The notes: generated by a model from the letters alone, not told the origin. DNA of 64,000 nucleotides from an uncultured Clostridium sp. (GCA_900551615.1 URWN01000004.1:12184-76183); one strand, 5' to 3'. Positions 1 to 9,421 are shown, counted from the first letter of the stretch. Numbers and translations: made by a program.

Positions 1-2336
1 GCCATAAATTCTGCTGGATAATATGCTTTTAAATATGCTGTTCTGTATGATACAACTGCATAACATGCTGCATGTGATTTGTTAAATGCATATTTTGCGA
101 ACTCTGCCATTTCGTCAAATATTTTATTTGCAGAAACTTCGTCTATTCCATTTCTTACACATCCTGGTACAACTACGTTTCCATCTTCGTCAACTTGACC
201 ATGTATAAATACTTCTCTTTCTTTTGCCATTACATCAAGTTTTTTCTTACCCATTGCTCTACGTACCAAGTCAGCTCTTCCTAGTGAGTATCCTGCTAAA
301 TCTCTAACTATTTGCATAACTTGCTCTTGGTAAACCATACATCCATATGTTACATTTAATATTGGTTCAAGACTTGGATGTGTATATTCATTGTGTCCTG
401 GATTTTGTTTTCCTCTGATGTATCTTGGTATTTGATCCATAGGCCCTGGTCTATATAAAGAAACTCCTGCTATCAAATCTTCCAAACAGTCTGGTTTTAG
501 TTCTTTCATAAAGTTTGTCATGCCTTGTGATTCAAATTGGAATATTCCTGATGTGTTTCCTTCTTGCCATAATTTATATACTTTTGGATCTGACATATCA
601 TGGTCAAATTCCACATCTATTCCATGATTTTCTTTTACCATATCTATTGTGTTTTGGATTACTGTTAAGTTTCGTAATCCTAAAAAGTCCATTTTTAAAA
701 GTCCTAATTCTTCAAGTGTTGTCATTATGTATTGGGTGTTTATTTGGCCATCTCTTACATAAAGTGGTACATATGTATCTACTGGGTCTTTTGTTATAAC
801 AACTCCACATGCGTGTGTTGATGCCTGTCTTGGCATTCCTTCTAGCCCCATTGCTATGTCCAATATTTTCTTTGTTTGTTCGTCTGTTTCATATCTGTCT
901 CTTAATTCTTTATTTTGTTCTAATGCTTTTTTTATTGTTATATGAATTTCATTTGGTATCATTTTAGCTAAAGTGTCTGCTTCTGAATATGGATAGTCTA
1001 AAACTCTTGCTACATCTCTTATTACCATTTTGGCTGCCATTGTTCCAAATGTTATTATTTGTGATACGTGGTCATGTCCGTATTTTCTTGCGACATAGTC
1101 TATAACCTCTTGTCTTCTTTCATCTGAAAAGTCAACATCAAAATCGGGCATACTTATTCTTTCTGGATTCAAGAATCTTTCAAATAGCAATCCATATTTT
1201 ATTGGGTCAATATCTGTTATTTCAATTGCATATGCCAAAATAGAACCTGCACCAGAACCTCTTCCTGGGCCTACTGGTATTCCATTTGTTTTTGCATAGT
1301 GTATAAAGTCCCATACTATTAGGTAATAATCAACATATCCCATTTTTTTGATTATTCCTAATTCATATTCTGCTCTTTTTTGTATTTCTTCTGATAGATT
1401 TTTTCCGTATCTTTTTTCTAGTCCTTTGTCACATAATTCTTTTAAAAAGTCATAATGTGTTGGATATTCTGGTGGTACATCATAATTTGGCAATATTGTG
1501 TGTCCAAATTCAAATTCTACATTACATTCTTCTGCAATTTTTACTGTGTTTTCAATTGCATCTGGAAATGCTTTGAAATATTCTGACATCTCTTCTGGTG
1601 ATTTTACATATAACTCATCTGTGTCAAATTTCATTCTGTCTTCATCACTCATTCTTTTTCCAGTTTGAATACATAACAATACTTCGTGGTTATATGCATC
1701 TTCTCTTTTTAAATAATGTGCATCGTTTGTTGCAACTAGTGGAATATCAAGTTTTCTTGCTAATTGAACCAACTTTTGATTTGCTAAAACTTGTTCTCTT
1801 ATTCCATTGTTTTGAATTTCTATGTAATAATCATCTCCAAAAACTTTTTTATGCCATAAAGCAATTTCTTCTGCTTTTTCATTTTGTCCACTTAATAAAG
1901 CTTGGTTTACCTCTCCTGCTAGACATGCACTCAAACATATTAAACCTTCATGATATTGCTCTAATATTTCTCTGTCTATACGTGGCTTATAATAATATCC
2001 ATCTACAAAGCTTAAAGATACCAATTTACTTAAGTTTTTGTATCCTTCATTATTTTTGGCAAGTAAAATCAAGTGATAGTAATGGTTGTCTATTCCAGGC
2101 TCTTTTTGCAATCTTGAACGTGGTGCAACATATACCTCACATCCTATTATTGGCTTTACACCTTCTTTTTTACATGCTTTATAAAAATCAATAGCTCCAA
2201 ACATTACTCCATGGTCTGTTATCGCTATTGAATCCATTCCTAATTCTTTTGCTCTTACTGGCAAATCTTTTATTCTGTTTGCTCCGTCTAATAGACTGAA
2301 TTCACTATGTATATGTAAGTGTACAAATTTTGACAT
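1..2336 (-). CDS. dnaE: DNA polymerase III subunit alpha, 3' end outside window
   Basis: Replicative DNA polymerase catalytic subunit. About 778 N-terminal residues are visible; the C-terminal third lies beyond base 1. The protein opens MSKFVHLHIHSEFSLLDGA and shows ITDHGVMFG, the metal-binding signature of the N-terminal PHP domain. The palm motif PDFDVDFSDERR, holding catalytic aspartates, is near residue 395. The order PHP then palm, without an exonuclease insertion, fits DnaE rather than PolC. ATG at 2336 follows a GGAG-type ribosome site. A 39-bp palindromic repeat lies directly upstream. Identification is firm; the missing tail prevents judging the C-terminal OB/tau-binding region. Confidence 0.97.
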   Translation of the reverse strand, partial: MSKFVHLHIHSEFSLLDGANRIKDLPVRAKELGMDSIAITDHGVMFGAIDFYKACKKEGVKPIIGCEVYVAPRSRLQKEPGIDNHYYHLILLAKNNEGYKNLSKLVSLSFVDGYYYKPRIDREILEQYHEGLICLSACLAGEVNQALLSGQNEKAEEIALWHKKVFGDDYYIEIQNNGIREQVLANQKLVQLARKLDIPLVATNDAHYLKREDAYNHEVLLCIQTGKRMSDEDRMKFDTDELYVKSPEEMSEYFKAFPDAIENTVKIAEECNVEFEFGHTILPNYDVPPEYPTHYDFLKELCDKGLEKRYGKNLSEEIQKRAEYELGIIKKMGYVDYYLIVWDFIHYAKTNGIPVGPGRGSGAGSILAYAIEITDIDPIKYGLLFERFLNPERISMPDFDVDFSDERRQEVIDYVARKYGHDHVSQIITFGTMAAKMVIRDVARVLDYPYSEADTLAKMIPNEIHITIKKALEQNKELRDRYETDEQTKKILDIAMGLEGMPRQASTHACGVVITKDPVDTYVPLYVRDGQINTQYIMTTLEELGLLKMDFLGLRNLTVIQNTIDMVKENHGIDVEFDHDMSDPKVYKLWQEGNTSGIFQFESQGMTNFMKELKPDCLEDLIAGVSLYRPGPMDQIPRYIRGKQNPGHNEYTHPSLEPILNVTYGCMVYQEQVMQIVRDLAGYSLGRADLVRRAMGKKKLDVMAKEREVFIHGQVDEDGNVVVPGCVRNGIDEVSANKIFDEMAEFAKYAFNKSHAACYAVVSYRTAYLKAYYPAEFM

Positions 2337-2357
2337 TTTTATTTATTTCTCTCCTTT

Positions 2358-2396
2358 TGTCCAAAAGTGTCCAAAAGGGACGGTTCTTTTTGGACA
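2358..2396. repeat. Palindromic intergenic repeat, TGTCC...GGACA family, copy 1
   Basis: The core is TGTCCAAAA, then an 11-base spacer containing GGGACGG, then TTTTGGACA; the 9-bp arms are perfect. A 10-base direct duplication of the left arm (TGTCCAAAAG) precedes it. It differs at one base from the three identical 29-bp copies at 9422, 52532 and 52759 (the 52532 copy is inverted relative to the other two). It sits between the dnaE start and the terminator of the neighbouring gene. Confidence 0.9.
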
Positions 2397-2441
2397 TTCT
2401 TTTTTGTATTATATTATCATTTTATATTAAAGTCAATAGAG

Positions 2442-2480
2442 CAAAAAAAGAAAACTAGTGCCGTACAAAACGGCACTAGT
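2442..2480 (-). terminator. Intrinsic terminator after the 2488-3114 gene
   Basis: A perfect 11-bp stem (2454-2464 with 2470-2480, arm ACTAGTGCCGT) and a 5-base loop are followed on the minus strand by a T-rich tract (2442-2453). It begins 8 bases after the stop of the upstream gene and separates it from dnaE. Confidence 0.88.
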
Positions 2481-2487
2481 TCCCTTT

Positions 2488-3114
2488 TTACTTACACATA
2501 CTTTTTAATGTCTTCCAAATATTATTTAATTTGGATATATGCAACCATGCCATATCTTCTTCCAAAAGACTTACATAATAAATTCCAACCTCCTCTGATT
2601 TATCATCCCAGTCAATATAAATCTCTTGAATGTATGGAGTTAAGCTTAGAAGTTTCTTCTCTATATCATTATTCAATGGATCATATCGGGCTAGTTGCTC
2701 AAAAGTTGTTTTTACATCTTTCCTTTCCAAATATTTGCCTTCGTCTTTCTGGTTTTTCCATGATAATCTCATTTGACTTGGAATTTTACTTTCTTTTTCC
2801 TTTGCCTTTTGGATTACTGTGCTTAGCATGTTACAGATTTCCGGTCCATACTGGTCTGCAGCCTGTTCTTTCACATCTCCGCCTTCTAGAGTATATTGTA
2901 GCATATACGGCTTATTCTCTATTAGCGGTAGAAAATTAATTACTTTTGCCTCACTTATTATTAAGTTTAAGTCAATTTCCTCCTGTTTCAGTTTTTCCAT
3001 TGCTCCAGCTGGCAATTTTTTTGAAAGTTCATTCATAGCATTTTTTGCTTTCCGCCTATCCAGCATATAGCAAATAGCCATTTCCTCTTCAAAAATAACT
3101 AGTTTGTTGTCCAT
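2488..3114 (-). CDS. Conserved-looking protein of unknown function, 208 aa
   Basis: Not recognised. The product is 208 residues, soluble, rich in Lys and Glu, with no signal peptide or membrane segment. It begins MDNKLVIFEEEMAICYMLD and has a charged helical middle (about residues 25-130) and a tail with several Trp and Tyr. ATG at 3114 follows a strong AAAGGAGG site. It has its own strong terminator, so it looks monocistronic. Coding is supported by ribosome site, length and terminator. It lies between dnaE and a sigma-factor remnant, which gives no clear clue to its role. Confidence 0.75.
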   Translation of the reverse strand: MDNKLVIFEEEMAICYMLDRRKAKNAMNELSKKLPAGAMEKLKQEEIDLNLIISEAKVINFLPLIENKPYMLQYTLEGGDVKEQAADQYGPEICNMLSTVIQKAKEKESKIPSQMRLSWKNQKDEGKYLERKDVKTTFEQLARYDPLNNDIEKKLLSLTPYIQEIYIDWDDKSEEVGIYYVSLLEEDMAWLHISKLNNIWKTLKSMCK

Positions 3115-3141
3115 GTGTGTAATTCCTCCTTTTAATAATTT

Positions 3142-3175
3142 ATTTCGGAGGTTATTAAAAATTACCCTCCGAAAT
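3142..3175. other. Hairpin upstream of the 2488-3114 gene
   Basis: A 10-bp stem (ATTTCGGAGG with CCTCCGAAAT) and a 14-base loop. Neither strand has a T-tract after it, so it is not a convincing terminator. On the minus strand it lies in the probable 5' leader of the 2488-3114 gene, 27 bases before its start. One arm contains GGAGG-like sequence that could compete with the real ribosome site. Confidence 0.5.
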
Positions 3176-3256
3176 TGTTTCGAAAGGCACTTTTACCTTT
3201 AACATTAGAATTATATCATATCTAAACCAATTTTTCAAATTTTATTTACAGGTTTT

Positions 3257-3496
3257 CTATAACTTTAACAACAAAATTATCTTTTCCCTTAGCTCTAATT
3301 TATTTAGAGCTATTGTAAGTGCGTCAAATAATATTTCCAACATTTCTTGTTCGTTAGTATCGTCTGCATTTACTCTCTTATCAGCTAAGATATCTTCTAT
3401 TTTTAACTCCTTTCCGTTTTGATCTATTGAAATAACTTCTGATAGATATTGGTCTTTACTGCTTTTATTAATCCTATGGTACCTTATTTTATAATA
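3257..3496 (-). pseudogene. Remnant of a sporulation RNA polymerase sigma factor (SigE/SigK type)
   Basis: The minus strand has about 80 open codons without a start. The translation contains KIRYHRINKSSKDQYLSEV, then ISIDQNGKELKIEDILAD, then LREKIILLLKL and a stop at 3257. This matches SigE/SigK just after region 2.4: LR(N/K)LKK..., SLxxPIxxDxxGNE(I/L)xLxDIL, and the start of region 4 (LREKxIIxLRYGL). Regions 1-2 and the region 4.2 helix-turn-helix are missing. It starts 12 bases after the stop of sleB. It looks like a decayed fragment, not a functional gene. Confidence 0.7.
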
Positions 3497-3508
3497 TATA
3501 AATATTTT

Positions 3509-4216
3509 TTATTTACAAAATCTATGTTTTCCAATTGTTACAGTCATAGGTCTTGACCAAATCCATTTATTAGTTGCAGTTGATGGGTTAAAATAATAAA
3601 TTGCTCCATAACTTGGATCCCAGCCATTCATTGCATCTTGTGCTGCTTTTCTTGCTGTTGAATCTGGTGTTAAATTAACTTGTCCATCTTTTACTGCATC
3701 AAAAGCTCCTGATTGATATACTACTCCTGATAGAGTATTTGGAAATGAACTACTTTTTATTCTATTCATTACTACAGCGCCTACTGCTACTTGTCCTGTA
3801 TATGGCTCTCCTCTTGATTCACCATAAATTACTCTTGATAATAAATTTAAATTACTATTATAACTAGATGATGAACTGCTTGAACTTGAAGATGTCATTA
3901 TTCCCATTGCTTTTAATGTTGCTGGTCCTGCAATTCCATCTGCTGTTAGCCCATTTTTTCTTTGAAAGTATTTGACAGCATTTACTGTTTGCGTTCCGTA
4001 AATTCCGTCTATATTACCTGAATAATATCCCCATCTTTTTAATTTTGTCTGTATCTGAGTTACTTCGCTTCCTCTTGATCCATATTTTGATAACGTTTCT
4101 ACGGTTGCATTTTGTTGTTTATTTTTATAGATTATTATCCCTGTTGTTATTAATGATATTACAAGTAGTATACTTGCTATTATAGCTATAACTATATGTT
4201 TTTTATTTTTTAACAT
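3509..4216 (-). CDS. sleB: Spore cortex-lytic enzyme, SleB-like cell wall hydrolase
   Basis: Probable lytic transglycosylase that degrades spore cortex peptidoglycan during germination. Residues ~10-30 are a membrane anchor or signal segment. A PG_binding_1 repeat follows (SEVTQIQTKLKRWGYYSGNIDG ... TVNAVKYFQRKNGL, ~50-105), then a ten-Ser linker, then a Hydrolase_2 (SleB/CwlJ) domain starting LLSRVIYGESRGEPY with the catalytic-type Glu in YGES, and VAVGAVVMNRI. ATG at 4216 is chosen (235 aa) because AGGTGG lies 7 bases upstream; an in-frame start 12 codons earlier has none. CwlJ or SleL-type roles are less likely given the domain order. Confidence 0.9.
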   Translation of the reverse strand: MLKNKKHIVIAIIASILLVISLITTGIIIYKNKQQNATVETLSKYGSRGSEVTQIQTKLKRWGYYSGNIDGIYGTQTVNAVKYFQRKNGLTADGIAGPATLKAMGIMTSSSSSSSSSSYNSNLNLLSRVIYGESRGEPYTGQVAVGAVVMNRIKSSSFPNTLSGVVYQSGAFDAVKDGQVNLTPDSTARKAAQDAMNGWDPSYGAIYYFNPSTATNKWIWSRPMTVTIGKHRFCK

Positions 4217-4376
4217 AAAAAAACCACCTATCAATAAAAATATTTTTCTCAATTGTCAAATTTTCTTTAATGTTAGTATTATTTTTATCAATATTTGGTT
4301 TTATTATACATTTTACTTATATTTTTTGTATCTATAAAATCTGATGCTGTCTGCATAAAATTTTGTTTTCACAAAA

Positions 4377-5399
4377 TTATGAGCAATATCTACATAATGT
4401 TGTTTCTATTCCTACTTGTAAGTCAATTTTCCCATTTTTAAAATTGTAGTCTAAATCGCATAAATCTTGTAATATATTTCTTAAGTCTTTTTCATTAAAA
4501 TATTTTGATTGTACTTTATACTTTGTTGTTAAAAACATTTGATTTTGCTTTAAATTCAAACTAATAGCTAAATCTTTGTTAGTATTTATTGCCATTTTTG
4601 TTATATATAATTTTTTGAAATGATTATATAATGTAACTAAAATTTTTGCTAAAGGTTCTTTTGCATATATTAAATTTTGTAAAACTTGTAATGCTCCTGT
4701 TATGTCTTTTTTTCCTAAATCATCTGTTAAATCAAATATTACACTTTCTAATTTTTTTATAGATAACTTGTCTATATCTTCTTTTTTTATTGTTCCATTT
4801 TCTCCTGCATATTCAATTAGTTTTCTAATTTCATTTATTAAATCTTGCATATTTGTCCCACAACATTCAATAAAATATCTTATTGTTTGAGAATCTATAT
4901 TTACTTTATAAGCATTGCAAATCGCCTTTATTCTTTGTTCTATTTGATTTGGTTTTTGAAAATCAAATTTACATACAATTCCATTTTTTTCTATAGCTGT
5001 ATATAAAGTTGATTTGCTATCTGCTTCATCTTCAACAAATACTAATACTACGGATTCATTTATTATTTTTATATTTTCTTCTATGTATTTTGCTAATTTT
5101 TCTTTTAGTTTAGCAGTGTCCCCAGATTTCTTTTTTCCTTCTTTTTTGAATAATCCTGTGTTTCTTGCAATTATTAATTTTTTTTCATATCCAAAACTTG
5201 GTGTTTCTATGTCTGAAATTATTTCTGGCACATTTTGTTCATCTATCATTATAAAGTTTATGCCTTTAACGCATTCACCAAATAGTGTTTTTATCTTTTT
5301 TAGGTTGGTTTCTAGTAAATATAACTCTTCACCATATAAAAGATATAGTGATTGGAGTTGACCTGATTTTAGTTCTTTTTCTAAATTTTCTATTGTCAT
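4377..5399 (-). CDS. holA: DNA polymerase III subunit delta
   Basis: Clamp-loader subunit that opens the beta sliding clamp. The N-terminus MTIENLEKELKSGQLQSLYLLYGEELYL holds the YLLYGEE motif typical of HolA; a degenerate AAA+ fold and a C-terminal collar domain follow (ETTLCRYCS end). Length 340 aa is normal. The reading frame continues upstream through a palindromic repeat, but GAGGAG lies ~9 bases before the ATG at 5399, so that start is used. It follows the debranching enzyme on the same strand, with the repeat between them. Confidence 0.9.
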   Translation of the reverse strand: MTIENLEKELKSGQLQSLYLLYGEELYLLETNLKKIKTLFGECVKGINFIMIDEQNVPEIISDIETPSFGYEKKLIIARNTGLFKKEGKKKSGDTAKLKEKLAKYIEENIKIINESVVLVFVEDEADSKSTLYTAIEKNGIVCKFDFQKPNQIEQRIKAICNAYKVNIDSQTIRYFIECCGTNMQDLINEIRKLIEYAGENGTIKKEDIDKLSIKKLESVIFDLTDDLGKKDITGALQVLQNLIYAKEPLAKILVTLYNHFKKLYITKMAINTNKDLAISLNLKQNQMFLTTKYKVQSKYFNEKDLRNILQDLCDLDYNFKNGKIDLQVGIETTLCRYCS

Positions 5400-5423
5400 T
5401 GCTTTTCTCCTCTCATTAGGTTC

Positions 5424-5544
5424 ATGTCGATGGGGCCAAATGGGACGTTTCTGATGGGACAAAAATGTCCTTTTGGGGACAGATGTTTTAAATTTTTTAA
5501 CCTCGGTTCTTTTTGGACAAAAATGTCCCATCAGAAACGTCCCA
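5424..5544. repeat. Composite palindromic repeat overlapping the 3' end of the glucosidase gene
   Basis: The arms 5441-5460 and 5525-5544 are a perfect 20-bp inverted repeat (TGGGACGTTTCTGATGGGAC and its complement). Between and beside them are pieces of the TGTCC...GGACA family (CGGTTCTTTTTGGACA, AAAATGTCCTTTTGGGGACA). The last ~48 bases are translated as the C-terminus of the upstream gene. Confidence 0.85.
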
Positions 5545-7680
5545 ACTGGCTATCCTTAAAATTTCTGATACACTCCATGCTTGTGCAATTGTGCCTTTTG
5601 GTTCATATGGTTTTGATGAATCATAAATTTCTGCTATACTACCTATGCATCCTCTTTGATTTATTTCTTTTTCAAATGTCTTTATTGTTTTGGTAATAAA
5701 TTCATCTAATTTGTTTTGTAATTTTGCTTTGTATGTTTTTCTTTTTTCTGCTTTTATCATGTTTCTTAAAGAGTCAAAGTATAGTCCTAGTAGCCATGTC
5801 CATGTTATTCCTTGGTGATAGCTCATGTCTCTTTTAAATTCGTCTCCTTCATATATTTCAACATAATTTGGTTCACCTTTTGCTAATGATTTTAGTCCGT
5901 AGTTGTTTAATAATTTCTTTTCTACAACATTTATCATATTATATGCAATCTCTGAATTTGGTTCAATTATAGGGTATGTTAATGAAAGTGCAAATAACTG
6001 GTTTGGTCTTATTCTGCTGTCTCCAAGTACATCATATAGGCATTTCCTTTTTGAATTATAGAATTTTTCGTTAAATGATTTTTTGCATTTTTTTGCTATG
6101 TCTTTATATATTTTTATTTTTGCTTTATATTCGTTTGTTTCTGCCGTTATATTATTTTCATTTACTAGGTTTTTATTTGATTCTTCTTTGCTTATTTCAT
6201 TTTGATTGATTTTTAATTTTTCTGTTAAATCTATCATTATCATTAAACTGTTGTACCATAAGCTATTTATTTCTACCGCTTTTCCATTTCTTGGCGTTGC
6301 TGCAATTCCATATGTTTTTACGTCCATCCATGTGTTTTGAGTATTTTCAGTTCCTGATGATATAAGGAAGTCACTGTCTAAATAAATATTGTTATTATCT
6401 ATGTCTATTCCTTTAATGTAGTTTTCTATTATTTTTTCTAATTTATCATAAATATTTTTTTCTACAAATTCATAGTCACCTGTATAATTAATATATTTTT
6501 GTATTTGTTCAAATAACAATAAAGATGCATCAACACTATTATATAGTGGGCGGTTATCAAATCCTGAGTAGCCATTTGGAACTAGTCCATATTTGATGTC
6601 TCTTACCATTGTAAGTAACACTTCTTTTGCAAGTTCATATCTTTTTGTTTTTAATAATAAGCCTTCAAATGATATTAAACTATCTCTACCCCAATCTAAA
6701 AACCATGGATAGCCTGCAATTATTGTATGCAATCTAAATGTTGGTCTATATACTATAAATTGATCTGCTGCTTTTATTAATTCTTTTGTAAGTTCCTTTT
6801 TACTTTTTTCAATTGGATTTTCTTTTTTACTTTCTTTAGTTTCATAATTTTTAATTTGTGTATGTTCTAAAAGTTTTGAGTTTTCTATTATTTTGTCTAT
6901 TCTTTCATTTTCTTTTTTAATTAATTCATTAAGATTTATTTCTTCTATATTTTCTTCTAATCCACATACAAATGAAATTTCTTTTTCCTCATTGGGTTGT
7001 AGTTCAATTTCATATACTCCTGTAACACTATGATTTTCTTTTGGATAAAATCCACGTTTTTGCTCTTCTATATAAAACATGTCTTTAAAGATGTCATTTT
7101 TGTGCTCAATGTATTTGCCTTCTGATAAATTCATATATACTGGTGTCTTTGAGTTTCCATCTATAACTAGTTTTACTTTTGTTCCATTTATTTGTTGCTT
7201 AACATCAAAAGCATGGTCTGTGCTCATTGAATGGAAGTCTCTAAAATTAACGATTGGAGCTAATGTTAATATAGCTTTTTTATTTGTGTTTTTTATTTTA
7301 TATTGTATTCCTACTATTTCTTTGCCTTGTTCCATGCATATTGTTTTTGATATTTCAGTTTCATTTACTTTGTATGTATATACTGGGAAATTATCTTTTT
7401 CAAATTTTTCTTGATATTTATATCCTTGTGAAATGTAGTTTTCTCCTATATTTGTATATAAATCATATTTAACATCTTCTATTTTAATACTTTCATCTAC
7501 TTTGGATAATATTAAATATCTTTGTGCTGGTGGTGTTAATGGAGCTATTAATAATCCATGGTATTTTCTTGTATTTGCACCTATAATTGTTGAACTTGCA
7601 AATCCTCCCATACCATTTGTTATTAACCATTCCTTTTTTAGTCCATCTTCTAATTTTAGATTCTCTTTTGTAAATTCCAT
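5497..7680 (-). CDS. Amylo-alpha-1,6-glucosidase (glycogen debranching type)
   Basis: Predicted to hydrolyse alpha-1,6 branch points of glycogen or limit dextrins in the cytoplasm. The N-terminal GDE_N domain begins KEWLITNGMGGFASSTIIGANTRKYHGLL (residues ~16-44). The catalytic (alpha/alpha)6 domain includes AGYPWFLDWGRDSLISFEG near residue 320 and EINSLWYNSL near 475. 727 aa is usual. ATG at 7680 follows AAGGAAGG. The conserved fold ends at ...WSVSEILRIAS; the last 15 residues (WDVSDGTFLSKKNRG) are encoded by an intergenic-type repeat, so the original stop was probably displaced. The next gene upstream, yvcK, ends 21 bases before it. Confidence 0.92.
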   Translation of the reverse strand: MEFTKENLKLEDGLKKEWLITNGMGGFASSTIIGANTRKYHGLLIAPLTPPAQRYLILSKVDESIKIEDVKYDLYTNIGENYISQGYKYQEKFEKDNFPVYTYKVNETEISKTICMEQGKEIVGIQYKIKNTNKKAILTLAPIVNFRDFHSMSTDHAFDVKQQINGTKVKLVIDGNSKTPVYMNLSEGKYIEHKNDIFKDMFYIEEQKRGFYPKENHSVTGVYEIELQPNEEKEISFVCGLEENIEEINLNELIKKENERIDKIIENSKLLEHTQIKNYETKESKKENPIEKSKKELTKELIKAADQFIVYRPTFRLHTIIAGYPWFLDWGRDSLISFEGLLLKTKRYELAKEVLLTMVRDIKYGLVPNGYSGFDNRPLYNSVDASLLLFEQIQKYINYTGDYEFVEKNIYDKLEKIIENYIKGIDIDNNNIYLDSDFLISSGTENTQNTWMDVKTYGIAATPRNGKAVEINSLWYNSLMIMIDLTEKLKINQNEISKEESNKNLVNENNITAETNEYKAKIKIYKDIAKKCKKSFNEKFYNSKRKCLYDVLGDSRIRPNQLFALSLTYPIIEPNSEIAYNMINVVEKKLLNNYGLKSLAKGEPNYVEIYEGDEFKRDMSYHQGITWTWLLGLYFDSLRNMIKAEKRKTYKAKLQNKLDEFITKTIKTFEKEINQRGCIGSIAEIYDSSKPYEPKGTIAQAWSVSEILRIASWDVSDGTFLSKKNRG

Positions 7681-7701
7681 GTTTTTATCCTTCCTTATAT
7701 T

Positions 7702-9396
7702 TTATTGTGTTTTTCTTCTTCTTCCTCTTTGGCTTTTTGGAAGTGTTTTTGTATCTCTTTTTGTAGTCATTGGTTGTTTCATGCTTTTTTCATATTCTTT
7801 TCTAAATTCCAACACTTCTTTATCTTCTTGAAATTGATTGTTTTCTTTTAAAATTTCTTTATTTTCTTTTTTTGCCGTCTTTTTTGCTTTTTTAGCTTCT
7901 TTTCTCATTTTTTGTTCTTTAAGTTTTATCATTTCGTCTGCTTGTTTTATTGATTGTATTCTATCACTGTATTTATTGCTAAATTTACTATTTTTTTTAT
8001 GTTTGTCTTTGTTTGTTTTTTTATTTTTCTTAGCATCTTTAGCCATTTGTTTTTTTATTTTATTTATTCTTTTATCTTCTCTTAGTTTATTGTTTAACAT
8101 TAAGAATTGTGGATCATTTTGTTTATCTTGATATTTTAAATCATCACATATAAGTCCAATAATTGATTCTGCTACTAATTCTGGGTCATGTCTTATACAT
8201 CCTTCTGTTATCATTGATAGATTTCTTTGTAAAAATGTTATTCCTTTTACTTTATCAACATTGCTATCTACTAGGTCTTGTCCTTCTAGATTGTATTTTT
8301 TTATGTATTCTGGAACAACTTCTCCAGTATCATAAATACAATAATCAACTATTCCTTTTCCACAATGTTCTATTATTGCATTTAAATGGTCTGAAACACT
8401 ATATTCATCTGTTTGTCCTGGTTCTGTCATTATATTACTTATATAAACTTTTAACCCTGTAGATTCTTTTATTGCTTTTGCAACACCATTTACTAATAAG
8501 TTTGGTATAACATTTGTATACAAACTTCCTGGTCCAATTATTATGCAATCTGCTTCTCTTATTGCTTCTAAAACGCCTGGAGCTGGTCTACAGTTTGTTG
8601 GATTTAAATAAATTCTATTTATTTTTGTTACTTTATCATAAACAACTTCTGCAATTTTTGATTTTTCTGTTACTAAATATCCATTTTGAAGTTCTGCTGT
8701 TATATTCATTTCATCTAAAGTGACTGGTAATACTCTTCCGACAATGTTTAAAACTTCGTTACTTTTTATTATTGAATCTGAAAAATCTTTATTTATATTT
8801 TTCATTGCACTAAAGTATATGTCAGAAAACTTTAAATTTCTTAATCTTCCATCTGTAAATTTATAATTAAATAGTTTTCCTAATTGTTCATCTTGATTAG
8901 AAAGTGCAACCAGACTATCTTTTACATCATCTAATGGCATTGTTTGTAACTCTCTTCTTGATTCACTTTCTTTTTCTCCATAATCAGATATTGTAACAAT
9001 AGCAGTTAAATTATCAGTATATTTTTTTAAGCCTGTAAGTACTGTATTTAAGCCTGTTCCTCCTCCTATTACAACAATATTAGGTCCTTGGTGATATACT
9101 TTTTTATTAAATATTAATGATTTTACATTTACATTACTTTTATCAGTCATTCTATCATCTGTTGATTCTATTAAAATTTCTAATATTCTTTTATTTAAGC
9201 ATACTAATCCAAATATTACAGCTACTACCCCAATTACAAATGTTATTATTATTTTTGCTAATTCTTCAAATGACATTTCTTTTAATACTAATATTTCTGC
9301 TGTTCCATAACATATTAATGCTATTCCTATTAGTATTAATAGCATCCACCTTTTTAGCTTACTTTTTGAATCAAACCACTTTATAAATCCATTCAT
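7702..9396 (-). CDS. yvcK: YvcK/CofD-like gluconeogenesis factor with N-terminal membrane segments and basic tail
   Basis: Cytosolic-fold protein of the CofD/YvcK family; YvcK binds UDP-GlcNAc and links central carbon metabolism to cell-wall synthesis in Bacillus. Two hydrophobic helices (~16-35 and ~48-68) precede the core, which starts PNIVVIGGGTGLNTVLTGL near residue 104 and contains IIGPGSLYTNVIPNLLV. The last ~140 residues are very rich in Lys and Glu, ending RGRRRKTQ. Typical YvcK is ~320 aa; this is 564 aa, so both extensions are unusual. ATG at 9396 follows GGAGGG. It lies between murB and the debranching enzyme, in line with a cell-wall or carbon role. Confidence 0.9.
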   Translation of the reverse strand: MNGFIKWFDSKSKLKRWMLLILIGIALICYGTAEILVLKEMSFEELAKIIITFVIGVVAVIFGLVCLNKRILEILIESTDDRMTDKSNVNVKSLIFNKKVYHQGPNIVVIGGGTGLNTVLTGLKKYTDNLTAIVTISDYGEKESESRRELQTMPLDDVKDSLVALSNQDEQLGKLFNYKFTDGRLRNLKFSDIYFSAMKNINKDFSDSIIKSNEVLNIVGRVLPVTLDEMNITAELQNGYLVTEKSKIAEVVYDKVTKINRIYLNPTNCRPAPGVLEAIREADCIIIGPGSLYTNVIPNLLVNGVAKAIKESTGLKVYISNIMTEPGQTDEYSVSDHLNAIIEHCGKGIVDYCIYDTGEVVPEYIKKYNLEGQDLVDSNVDKVKGITFLQRNLSMITEGCIRHDPELVAESIIGLICDDLKYQDKQNDPQFLMLNNKLREDKRINKIKKQMAKDAKKNKKTNKDKHKKNSKFSNKYSDRIQSIKQADEMIKLKEQKMRKEAKKAKKTAKKENKEILKENNQFQEDKEVLEFRKEYEKSMKQPMTTKRDTKTLPKSQRGRRRKTQ

Positions 9397-9421
9397 TATA
9401 TATTCCCTCCATTGTTTTAAA

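Noticed and set aside
3257..3496. Half of a sigK gene split by a skin element
   Set aside because: Both the region 2 side and the region 4.2 side are missing within 240 bases, and no recombinase is near; decay is simpler.
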